A stretch of DNA of 64,000 nt from Cryptomeria japonica (taxonomy: Eukaryota; Streptophyta; Pinopsida; Cupressales; Cupressaceae): assembly GCF_030272615.1 (NCBI RefSeq), contig NC_081415.1:631703041-631767040 (forward strand). The letters are read 5' to 3'. Below the pieces are notes generated by a model. The model saw only the letters and a list, made by a program, of their open reading frames with translations, was not told where the DNA came from and ran no database searches. Positions within the stretch are counted from its first letter, which is position 1. Every line of letters begins with the position of its first letter. Both the position numbers and the translations under genes were made by a program. This document shows, one piece after another, positions 44,492 to 55,950 of this stretch.

Positions 44492-47400
44492 CTAAGTCTC
44501 TACCGGTGGTGGTATGACTCCAAGCTGATCTTTGAGATACTCAAAAGTTTCCTTAGGCAAAGGTTTTGTAAAAATATCTGCAAGCTGTTCTTTAGTATTC
44601 ACATAAATCAGTTTTATCTCTTTTTCTTCAACTTTTTCCCTTAGAAAATTAAGTTTGATAGAAACATGTTTTGTTTTAGAATGTAATATCGGATTTTTAG
44701 ATATATCAATTGCTACAGTGTTATCATAGTATATAGTAATAGGTTCCTTGCATTTTACCTTTATGTTTTTCAACATTTGCTTAAGCCAAAGTACCTATGT
44801 ACAGTTTGTTGCTGCTGCAACATATTCTGATTCTGCTATTGATAAAGATGTACAACTCTATTTCTTACTTAACCAAGAAACTAATCTCTTTCCAAGAAAG
44901 AATGCTCCTCCGGTGGTGCTCTTTCTATCATCTATATCTCCTGCCCAATTTGCATCTATGTATGCACATAGATCAAAGTTTTCATCTTTAGGATACCATA
45001 ATCCAAGATTTGCTGTGCCTTGTAGATACCGAAAAATCCTTTTCACTGCTGATTCATGATTTTCTCTAGGATTACTCTAAAATCTAGAAACAATACATAT
45101 TGCATTCATAATATCAGGTTTGGTTTGTGTCAAATACAGTAAACCTCCTATCATAGATTTGTATCTAGTTGGATTAACAGGTGTAGATTCATCCCTTTCA
45201 GATAATTTGTCATTTGTAGTCATAAGTGTGCTTACCGGTTTAGAGTTTTCCATCCCAAATTTCTTAAGTAGTTCTTTCAAGTACTTAGATTGACTCAAAA
45301 ATATACCTTTATCAGTCTGTAAAATCTGCAATCCTAAAAAGAATTTTATTTCTCCAATCATAGACATTTCAAATTCTTGCTGCATTTCAAGAAAAAATTC
45401 TTTACATAATCCATCTTCTCCTCCAAAGATTATATCATCAACAAATACTTCAATAATCAAGATGTCATCATTAGTTACTTTGTAATATAAATTGCTATCT
45501 GCATTTCCTTTAGTAAAACCAATCTTTAAAAGATACTTGTCCAATCTTGCATACCAAGCTCTTGGGGCTTGTTTCAGTCCATACAGAGCTTTTCTTAACC
45601 TGCAAACCATATCATTGTTATCTGTCAAAGAAAATCCACCAGGTTGTTCAATATAAACTTCCTCTTCAAGATCTCCTTTCAAAAATGCACATTTAATATC
45701 CATTTGATAAACTTTGTAATCCTTGTGAGTTGCAAAAGCCAAGAATAATCTAACTGCCTCAATTCTAGCTACCGGTGCAAAGGTTTCATTGTAATCAACT
45801 CCTTCTTTCTGAGAATGTCCCTTACACACTAGTCTTGCTTTATTTCTGACAACCTTACCATCTTCATTAAGTTTGTTTCTAAATACCCATTTGGTTCCAA
45901 TTACATTTTTATCTTTAGGCCAGTGAACTAATGTCCAAGTATTATTTTTCTCAATTTGTCCTAATTCTTCTTCCATAGCTTTAATCCAAAATTTATCTTC
46001 ACATGCCTCATTGATAGATGATGGTTCAATTTGAGAAATAAGACATACCTCTTCATTTTCCAATCTTCCTCTTGTCATAACTCCTTTAAATTTGTTTCCA
46101 ATTATCCGATCTTCAGAATGATTCAGTCTTACATACTGGGGTGTCTTAGTTTGTTGTTGTTCTTCAATTACTGTGGAATCTTCTGATGATACTGGGGTAA
46201 CTGGATCTTCATTCTGTACTGGTGGATTCAGTGTAGGTTCATTTGTCATGACTTCTGTTGCCGGTTCAGAGTCTATATACCTTGAAGTTCCTCTGAATTT
46301 TTCATCAATCTTTACATTTGTACTCTCAACAATTTTCTGCAATCTTTTATTAAAACATCTATATGCCTTGCTTTTAGATGAATAACCAAGAAATATTCCT
46401 TCATCACTTCTAGGATCAAATTTGCCAATATACTCACCTCTTTTAATATAACATTTACTTCCAAAAATTCTGAAATAGTTAAGAGTAGGAATATTACCAA
46501 ACCATAGTTCATGAGGGGTCTTACCGGTTTCACCTTTGATGTGAACTTTGTTGAATGTATAGACAATAGTGCTTACTGCCTCTCTCCAATACACATGTGG
46601 TAGATTTTCTTCTGATAACATACTTCTTGCTACATCCAAGATAGTTCTATTTTTCCTTTCAACAACTCCATTCTGCTGTGGTGTCTGAGGTGCTGATAAC
46701 TGTCTTTTGATTCCATTCACTTCACAAAATGTATTAAAATCCTTAGATGTGAATTCTCCTCCTTGATCTGATCTTAAACATTTGATTTTCTTACTGGTTT
46801 CATTTTCAACCATTGCTTTGAATAGTTTGAACTTCCCAAGTGCTTCTAATTTTTCTCTGAGAAAAGTAACCCAACACATTCTAGAATAATCATCAATAAT
46901 TAGCACGAAATATCTATCACCTTGTAAGCTTTTAGTTCTAGTTGGACCACATAAATCAGTGTGAATTAAATCAAGAGCATTATTGGATTTTTCTAGAATA
47001 CTTTTGAAACTAGCTCTAACTTGTTTTCCAAATTGACATTCCTTGCAAATTGTGTTATGAGGTTTCACAATTTTAGGTAGATCTCTAACTGCCTTAGAAG
47101 TACTGATTTTTACCATATAATCAAAATTTACATGACATAGTCTCTTATGCCATAACCAACTTTCATCTATATGTGCAATTAAGCATGCCTTTTCACTGTT
47201 ATTCAAATGAAAGATATTACCTCTAGTCTGATTACCGGTTGCAATTTCCAAACCAGTTCTATTCATGATTTTGCATTTTCCATTTTTAAATTGTAACTGA
47301 AAACCCTTCTCAATTAATTGACCAACACTTAAAAGATTATGCTTTAATCCTTCAACATAGTAGACATTGTCAGTGTTATGTTTACCATCAAGAGAAATTG

Positions 47401-48646
47401 AACCTTTACTTTTGATTGAACAAGCTTTGTCATCCCCAAATCTTACTAAACCTCCATTGTATTCTTGAAAGTTCAAGAATTTACCTTTGTCTCCAGTCAT
47501 ATGTTGTGAGCATCTTGAGTCAATAATCCATTCATCCTTTGATTCAACTTTAGCTGCCAGGGCTTGTTCTACCGGTTGAGCAATAGGTGCCGGTTGATCT
47601 TTTGTTATAGCAACAAAAACCCATCCATTGTCTGCTGGATCCTCATCAAAATCATCAGTCACACCTTCATCAGCAATGTAACAAGATTTATCTTTGTTCT
47701 TCTTAAATCTGTATCTCTGATATTCAGGATTAGGCTTGTATGTTCTTCTAGCTTCTTCTCTTAGTCTAGCACGTCTATCAAGGCATCTTGAAGCCATATG
47801 ACCAATCTTATTGCAGTTAAAACATTTAAAGGGTGCTTTACCTTCATACTTACTTCCAATTGGACCTTTTGGCATTTTCCTTGCAAATAGTGCTTCAAGT
47901 TCTTCAAGCTCTTCATTCTCCTTTCTGGTTTCTTCAAGTTCTCTTGCATAAAAGGCTCTCCAGTCTGATTTGTCAAATGATGGAGCAGATGATGTTGATG
48001 CTTTAAAGGCCAAATCAGTCTTTATAGTAGCAACAGGACCAAACTCCTCAATTTCAAAAGTTGAAAGTTTTCCAATCAATGTATCCCTAGTTATTGATGT
48101 ATTAGGCATTGTTCTCAACTCATTTATAGCAGTAACCTTCATTTTATATGCCGGTGGCAAACCTCTTAAGATTTTTGAAACAATCTCATCCTCACTCAAG
48201 GTTCCTCCACAACATTTGATACCCAAAACAATTTCATTTACTCTTTCCATAAAAGCAGAAATCCTTTCATCTTCTTCCATTTTCAGATGTTCATACCTGA
48301 CTCGAAAGCTTTCAAGTTTTGCAATTTTGATTGTGGAGTCTCCTTCATTCAGTGTTTCCAAATGATCCCAAATAGCTTTAGCAGTAGACCTATCTAATAA
48401 TCCCATGATTTGTTGATCTGATAATGCGCTCAAGAGTGCTTCTCTTGCTTTGCAATCATTTTCTTCATCTTTGGCTAAGGTAGTTAGAGCAGTCTGACCA
48501 GCTATAGCAACAGTATAACCATTCTTAGTAACTTCCCAGATGTCTTTACTGATGCAATTCAGATGTGTCTCCATTATGATTTTCCATATCCCATAGTTGG
48601 TTCCATCAAGTTTAGGACTGTCCTTCCTGAAATAATTAGTAGACAT
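44492..48646 (-). pseudogene. Copia 2 gag-pol region (nearly whole)
   Basis: Begins MSTNYFRKDSPKLDGTNYG. Gag UBN2-type domain is followed by a CCHC knuckle (CFNCNKIGHMASRC), protease (WIIDSRCSQHM), GAG-pre-integrase, integrase core (LIIDDYSRMCWVTF and TPQQNGVVERKNR), reverse transcriptase (QMDIKCAFLKGDL and VFVDDIIFGG), and RNase H through DANWAGDIDD and a TKHVSIKLNFLREKV segment. All Copia domains are in order. The bulk of the polyprotein reads in one long frame, with about two interruptions toward its end. Confidence 0.88.
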
Positions 48647-48704
48647 TGGATCTCCTCAAGTTTGTTAAACTTCTATAAAAAGAGGACTAGGCTCTGATAC
48701 CAAT

Positions 48705-49741
48705 TGTTAGGTCCCAGAGACAACTAAGAGGGGGGGGGGGGGTGAATCAGTTGTCTGATAAATTCAAACCAAAAACTAATTAACCAACTTAATGCTTAAT
48801 ACTGGTAAACTAGTTAAGTATGCCAGTAGATAGTATTAATAGTAAATCGCTATACCGGTAAGGATTAATGCATGAAACATAAACATAAAGCCATCCACAA
48901 CACATGACACCAATATTTGTATGTGGAAACCCTGCAAGGGGAAAAACCACTGTGGGAAACCTTACCCACAATCAGATGATACTACTGCAGATAGTAAGTG
49001 TACATAAATGGGGTCTGCACATGAAGAAAGGCCAACAGCCTAGAGCTCATCGCTCAATCAGAAAATGGGAGTCACACTGACTACAGTTGGATGGTTAAAT
49101 CCAAGAAGAATGTACTGTACAAAATAGCATCTTCATATGTTGGATTCGGTATCGGTGTAATGCTGATATGCTTCTACAAAAACCTAACTTCACATTCAAA
49201 TGATGTCTTCGTGTATAACCCTACTTGATCTTGCATATACCTTCACTTAATTCTTTTTCGCATTCCACACTTGATCTTACATTTATACCATACCCTAAGA
49301 CCAATTTTAGTAGGTCGGCTCTACAAGTTGTTACAATAAACACATTTTACAAACAATATAATATCCGATGCAATAACTGATTGAACATGTCATCTTAATG
49401 CATTTACAACAATAATAAATCATCTCCATAGTGTGCCATGCTGATCTGGAAAAGATAAACCTACCGGTGTAACCCTAGATAACCTGGACCTATTTGCTGG
49501 TAAAAGCAAATATGCAAATATGAATATACCAATGATTATTACTTCAAAATAAAGTGTCCACACGATGTCTTCGACATTACCAAGTGTCTTCCATGTCATT
49601 CCAGGTACCGATGAACAATATATCCTGCCGGTGAATCATATACCAATAACTATTGCACAGATTATTGCTTGCCAATGAATGTTGCTGGATCTCCAAAGTA
49701 GGTGTTGACATCAATGACAAAACCATACCAAAATACCAATA
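48705..49741 (-). repeat. Copia 2, 5' LTR
   Basis: 1,037 bp, about 95% identical to the 3' LTR apart from short length differences. Many differences are C/T or G/A, including in CCGG contexts, as expected from cytosine methylation. Confidence 0.9.
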
Positions 49742-50112
49742 GGCCCCTCAATTTATAATCACATACTTACTGCAGAAGTATTATTTGACCGTGGGTAGGC
49801 TTCCCACCATGTTTTTTTCCCTTTACCGAGTTTTCCACGTACAAATCTTGGTGTCATGTGGATGGTAACTATTCTTTAATTTTTGGTTGTACTTAATTGG
49901 TATATCTGCTATTTCGGTAATTGGTTTATGTATTTTGGTATTGATCTTATGTGTTCTGGTATTAAAGTTTTAATTGCTTAAGGTTTCGGTAATTTGGTGA
50001 CAACTGATTCAACCCCCCCCCTCTCAGTTGTCTTTCGGTTATTTGAACTATCTAACAATTGGTATCAGAGCTCTGGTCCTCTTTGCATAAGCTTAATTGC
50101 TTGAGGAAGATC

Positions 50113-53100
50113 CTATGGTATCTAACAGTTCAAGTTCATCTAGTTCAGCTGCAACTGTCTTTCGGAGAGAAATTCCTAGGCTTGATGGAACAAATTATAG
50201 AGTATGGAAGATTCAAATGGAGACTCATCTAAGATGTCTTGGTAAGGAAATTTGGGAAATCATAGAGAATGGTGTTACTCCTTTTAATCCGACATCTGGC
50301 AATCCTCCTCTGACAAACTTGGATAAGGAGCTTGAAAATGATTGTAGAGCTAAAGAAGCCCTCTTGTGCGCACTTTCTGATCAACAAATAATGAGATTGA
50401 TTGGCAAATCACCAGCAAAGGCTATATGGGACAAGCTGGAGACTCTAAATGAAGGTGACCCTACTATTAAGATTTCTAAACTTGATGGTTATTGGGTGAG
50501 ATATGAAAATTTGAAGATGGAAGAAGATGAAAGGATTACTGCATTCATGGAAAGGGTAAATGAAATTGTCATGGGAATTTAATGTTGTGGAGGATCTCTA
50601 AGTGAAGATGAAATAGTTTCTAAAGTTTTGAGAGCTTTACCACGGGCTTATAAGATGAAGGCTAATGCAATTAATGAATTGATAACAATGGCTAATACTT
50701 CTGTCAATAGGGATACCTTGGCTGGGAAATTATCTGCTTTTGAGCTTGAAGAATTCGGACCTTCTAGAGCTATGAAGTCTAAACCTGCTTTTCATGCATT
50801 TATATCATCAACTGACAAGCAAGATTGGAAAACTTTGTATGCAAAGGAATTGGATTATATGAAGAGAGAAGATGAAGAATTTTAGCAACTTGAAACCTTA
50901 TTTGCTACAAGAGTACCTAAAGGACCGGTAGGATGAAAGTATGAAGGAAAATTACCTTTTAAATGTTTTGCATGTAATAAGATAGGTCATTTTGCATATA
51001 GATGTCCTGAAAGGAATTCAAGATTTGAAGAAAGTGCTAGAAGATCTTTTAAGCCTAACTCTAGATATCAAAACAAGCATAAGTACATGAAAAATAGAGA
51101 CAAATCATGTTACTTTGCGGACGAGGAAGGTGTGATTGATTCTGATGATGAATCAACACAAGACTCTGCTAGTCGTTCTGACAATGGAAAGGAATGGGTG
51201 TTCCTGGCTATCAAGGAAGATAATCCGACACTAGAAGAGAATGTACCTATAGAAAAGGCCCTTGCTGCTAAAATTGAAGATAAAGATGAATGGGTAATTG
51301 ACAATGGACGTTCACATCATATGACTAGAGATAAAAGGAATTTTCTATCTTTGCAAGAATCTGATGGCAGTCTAGTTAGATTTGGAGATGACAAAGCATG
51401 CATAATCAAAGGGAAGAGGAACTATATCATTAGATGGTAAGCACAATACTGATAATTTTTATTATGTTGAAGGTTTAAGGCATAATCTTTTGAGTGTAGG
51501 ACAATTGGTGGATAAGGGATTCCAATTACAATTCAAGGATGGAAAATGCAAAATCATTAATAGATCTGGATTGGAGATTGCAACCGGTACTTAGAAAAAA
51601 GGTAATATATTTCATTTGAATTCCAGTGAGAAGACATGTTTGATTGCAAAAATTGATGAGAGTTGGCTTTGGCATAAAAAGCCATGTCATGTGAATTTTG
51701 ATTGCATGGTAAAGATCAGTTCAACTAAGGCAGTTAGAGATATACCTAAAATTGTGAAGCCCTATAATCTGGTATGTAAAAATGTCAAATGGGAAAACAG
51801 GTTAGAACCTTTTTTAAGAGTATACAAGACAAATCTAATGATGTTCTTGATCTTATTCATACTAATTTGTGTGGTCCTACTAGAATCAAAAGTTTTCAAA
51901 GTGATAGATATTTTATGCTTATCATTGATGATTATTCTAGAATGATGTGGGTTACTTTTCTAAGGGAAAAATCTGAGGCTTTTGAAAATTTTAAAATCTT
52001 TAAAGCTAAAGTTGAAACTGAGAAAGGATTGAAGATTAAGGTCTTAAGGTTAGATCATGGTGGAGAATTCACATCTAGTTAGTTTACTAACTTTTGTGAG
52101 AAGCATGGTATAAGGAGACAATTTTCTGTTCCTCGGACACGTTAGCAGAATGGAGTTGTGGAAAGAAAGAACATAATTATCTTGGATGATGCTAGAACCA
52201 TGATGATGGAAGCTAATCTACCTCATATCTACTAGAGAGAAGTAGTGAGCACACCATTTTATACATTCAACAGAGTTCATATAAGAGGAGAAACCAGTAA
52301 GACACCTTATGAATTATGGTTTGGCAATACACCTACAGTTAAGTATTTTAGAATCTTTGGTAAAATATGTTATATCAAGAGAGGAAAATTTGATCCTATA
52401 TGTGATGAAGGAATATTTCTTGGTTATTCTAATGAAAACAAAGATATAGATGTTATAATAAAAGATTGCAGAGAATTGTGGAGAGCGCTAATGTCAAGGT
52501 GGATGAGCAAAATAGAAGTCAAATCAGAATTTATGAGCAAGAACCGACAGTGGAAATGATCATAACTAAACTGGTAACACCTTTATCGGAACAGAGTGTT
52601 GAACCAGTTACTCCGACAGTATCAGAAAATTCAAAAGAGGAACAGAGAGTCAGAAGACTCCTAGGTATGTAAAGTTGAATCATTCAGAAGATCAGATCAT
52701 TGGGGATTAGAACAATGGTGTGATGACAACAAGAAGATTGGCAGCTAATGAGACGTATTTAATTTCTCAAGTTGATCTGGTATCAGTAATTGAAGCATGT
52801 AAAGATGAATGTTGGATGAAAGCTATGGAAGAAGAATTAGATCAGATAGAAAAGAATAACACATGGACTTTAGTTCCCCAGCCTAAGAATAAGAATGTTA
52901 TTGGAAATAAATGGGTATTTAGGAATAAATTAAATGAAGATGGACAAGTTGTGAGGAATAAAGCTAGATTGGTTTGCAAAGGATATTCTCAGAAGGAAGG
53001 AATTGATTATGGTGAAACTTTTGCACCTGTAGCTAGGATTGAAGCTGTAAGATTATTTCCTACCTATGTTGCACATAAAAACTATAAGGTTTATTAGATG

Positions 53101-53960
53101 GATGTTAAGTGTGCTTTTTTTAATGGGGATCTTGATGAGGAAGTTTAAATTGATCAACCTAATGGTTTTTCAATTTCAGATATTAAAAATATGGTTTGCA
53201 GGTTAAAGAAAGCCCTATATGGATTTAAATAGTCACCTAGAGATTGGTATGCAAGGTTGGACAAATATCTTTTAAAGCTTAGTTTCACTAAAGGTAATGC
53301 TGACAGTAATCTATATTATAAAGTCATTGATGATGATATACTGATTATTGAGGTCTTTGTTGATGACATCATTTTTGGAGGTGAAGATAAGTTGTGCGTG
53401 GATTTTTCTAACAATATGGAGAATGAATTTGAGATGTCTATGATTGGGGAAATGAAATTTTTCTTAGGTTTGCAGATTACTCAGACTGATAAAGGTATTT
53501 TCATCTGTCAAACTAAGTATGCTAGGGAGATGTTGAAGAAATTTGGTATGGAAAGTTCTAAACAGATTAGTACTCTTATGGTTACAAGTGAGAAATTGAC
53601 AAGGAAAGATGAATCAACACCGATAAATCCTACAAGATACAAGTCTATGATTGGAGGTCTGCTATATATGACTCAGACTAGACCCAACATAATGAATGTT
53701 GTTTGCATTGCATCAAGATATCAAAGTGATCCTAGAGAAAATCATGAGAGTGCGGTGAAAAGGATTTTTAGATACTTACAAGGAACATCTGAATATGGTT
53801 TGTGGTACCCTAAAAATGATGAATTTACTTTATGTGCATATACAGATGCAGATTGGGCAGGGGATGTTGATGATTGGAAAAGTACTTCTGGTGGACCTTT
53901 CTTTCTTGGAAAGAAACTTATTTCATAGATCAGCAAGAAACAGTCATGTACTTCTCTAAT
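50113..53960 (+). pseudogene. Copia 3 gag-pol region (heavily decayed)
   Basis: Gag (FRREIPRLDGTNYRVWK), a knuckle region (CFACNKIGHFAYRC), protease, integrase (LIIDDYSRMMWVTF), reverse transcriptase (VFVDDIIFGG) and the start of RNase H (DADWAGDVDD) are each recognisable and in Copia order. More than ten interruptions are scattered through it. The closest relative in the window is element 2. Confidence 0.85.
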
Positions 53961-54441
53961 ACCACTTGATAACATCCACAATTATTTAAATATGAAAATA
54001 TGATAATGTAGAAGATAGACCACATACAACACAAGAGATGTTTGTAGGGCAAGATGACATAATATCCAATATATCGAGAAACAAAACAAGATTTTAGAGT
54101 AGGGTAATATTATACAGTTCTCCTTAAGAGAGAAGCCACTCCATATTGTATCTTCAAGAGATCTCAAGCACAAGAACAAACTTTTTGTCCATTCCCCAAA
54201 TTATATCCACCTTTTGTATATAAACATCCTCTTAATAGTATAATGGATGGGTAAACCACTAAACTCATGTATGCCTACTCATCACCTAATATAATTAATT
54301 ACACTCATTGTCCAAATGACCCAATATATAACTAAATCAAGGGATGTTTATCACATAGTCCTACCTCTTGATCAATTTATATACATTACAACCTATGTAA
54401 TTAATTTCTTTTAACATATTTATTGATGATGGCTTCTATTT
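53961..54441. other. Unresolved AT-rich DNA between Copia 3 and the BAHD pseudogene
   Basis: No domain, LTR partner or splice signal recognised. It may be the old 3' flank of the BAHD gene. Confidence 0.35.
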
Positions 54442-55950
54442 CTATTTTAAATAACATGAATTGTTGTGTGTCCTCCATGTTATCATCTTAAATCCATCAA
54501 CCTTTCTATTGGGAGGAAGGAAGATAAAACCATTTGACAAGTTTAATCCATGTTCATTCCACTGCATAGTACATACATTTACTAGGCATCTTGATCCAAA
54601 GTCAACTTCATTATATCCCAAACACCTCCAATCACTTAAAACTATATTACTTTGGTTACTAGAAACATCATAAGTGAATTGTTCTGCATCAATTATTGAT
54701 CTAAGATACTTGTCAGTTATTGACATCTTTGCTTTCTTTATAATATTCACTATATATGAAAGAGGTTGGTTCATGACTTCATGGATGGTAGCCTTTGCAC
54801 ATGCAACACCAAGACCATTTCCATAGTATCCATCTAGTAGTGGTGGATTAAATGATTCCCTCCCATCTACTACAAAGAAAGCATTCATACTTTGAATGGA
54901 TGGAATTTTAAGTGCCTTTGTCCTTGCTCTCCAAACCATAGCCATGACAATTTCAAATGTAGTGCAAATTTGTCCACATTCTTGCATAATTCCTTGCTTC
55001 ATACATTTTATTTCCTTATATTCTAAAGTAAGAGACATTTGAGTTGGTTCTTTAGATATTGGAGGTGGCCATGAGTCAGATGTACTCTATTTTTTTTTCT
55101 TCAAACAAATCTAACTCATGAACCAACAACTTTCGTGGTTTAAGAAGCTCTCTGTCCCATATTGGTTTTATAGAGGGCATAAAATCTCCCTTAGCCATCT
55201 CTCCAAGACCTTTGAGAAATTGTCCCAACCCTTGTCCGTCACATACACTATGGTGGAAAGTCACTGCTACAACAACCCCTCCACATGCGAAACAATTTTC
55301 TTATAACAAAATTAACCAAGAAAATATTATATTAATAAAGACATATAAACTAAACATACTATATCTTTTCTACATATTATAAATATTTCAAATACATAAA
55401 AATGCATAAAATATATTGTTCAAGAAAATGAAAGAGATTAAAACTATAGATAGATATGAATTTTATAAAATGTAATAACCACTAATCAGTTATAAAAATA
55501 AAGTTAATAAAAATACATTAAATGCTAGCAATGATTCATTTAAGTTCAAATCCCACCGCTATTTTCTAATTATATAGTATGGAAGTTTGAAAACAATTAT
55601 TTTATTCAATTTTAGTTTAAGGTAATGTTACCTGGATAACCATGGGATGAAGCTCCTCAATATCTGCATTGAAAGGGAACTTAAAGAGCAGTTGTTTAAA
55701 TGATGGCTTGAGGTATTCCAAATCTCCGAGGACTGATAGGCTGTTGTCTACCATGTCTTCCAGAAAGAGAACACCTTCTCCTGTGCACTCCACTTGAAGC
55801 TTCCCATCTTCTTCCTTTCTCAGTCTGCCACCCAGAGGATAATAATACACCACCACCTTCGACAGAGCATCCAACATCAATACATGCCTTATATCTCTGA
55901 ATTTCAATGAAAACATCAATTACTTGTTCCACGAATATCAGTGAAAACAT
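54442..55950 (-). pseudogene. BAHD acyltransferase pseudogene (taxane-acyltransferase-like)
   Basis: Exon 1 remnant (to 55,632) holds [17 protein letters not shown] and [20 protein letters not shown], and ends at donor GTAACA after MVIQ, the intron position typical of this family. Exon 2 (from about 55,300) has CGGVV, the catalytic HHSVCD (HxxxD), [13 protein letters not shown], a DGYYGNG block, and DFGSR where functional enzymes have DFGWG. BAHD enzymes move acyl groups from CoA thioesters to alcohols or amines; these motifs read most like Taxus taxane acyltransferases. The N-terminus is missing, the acceptor side of the intron is out of phase, exon 2 has one frame change between about 55,080 and 55,038, and the C-terminus stops about 30 residues early. 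About 330 residues remain of a usual 440. Not functional. Confidence 0.8.

Larger units (their letters stand above)
43061..49741 (-). mobile_element. Ty1/Copia LTR retrotransposon 2, nested in the 5' LTR of element 3
   Basis: Read on the minus strand. The 5' LTR is 48,705-49,741 and the 3' LTR 43,061-44,123. About 49 substitutions in 1,030 aligned bases (near 4.8%, hand count) suggest an age of many million years. The primer-binding site (TTGGTATCAGAGCC) abuts the 5' LTR at 48,690-48,704, and a CCAAAGGGGGAGAT polypurine tract abuts the 3' LTR. GGCCC flanks both sides (43,056-43,060 and 49,742-49,746), the 5-bp duplication normal for Copia. Nearly whole, with about two coding breaks. Confidence 0.93.
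42138..53960 (+). mobile_element. Ty1/Copia LTR retrotransposon 3 (host of a nested Copia insertion)
   Basis: The 5' LTR begins TGTTGGCAATTTGG at 42,138, is split at 43,060/49,747 by Copia element 2, and ends CTAACA at 50,057, about 1.23 kb in total. ATTGGTATCAGAGC at 50,058 is an initiator-Met tRNA primer-binding site. Gag-pol of the same lineage as element 2 follows and stops being recognisable in RNase H at about 53,960. No 3' LTR was found, so the element is incomplete. It is heavily decayed, with more than ten coding breaks, and must be older than the element inside it. Confidence 0.85.

Noticed and set aside
44071-44517. 148-codon plus-strand frame
   Set aside because: Runs from the Copia 2 3' LTR into its polypurine region on the opposite strand; no domain.
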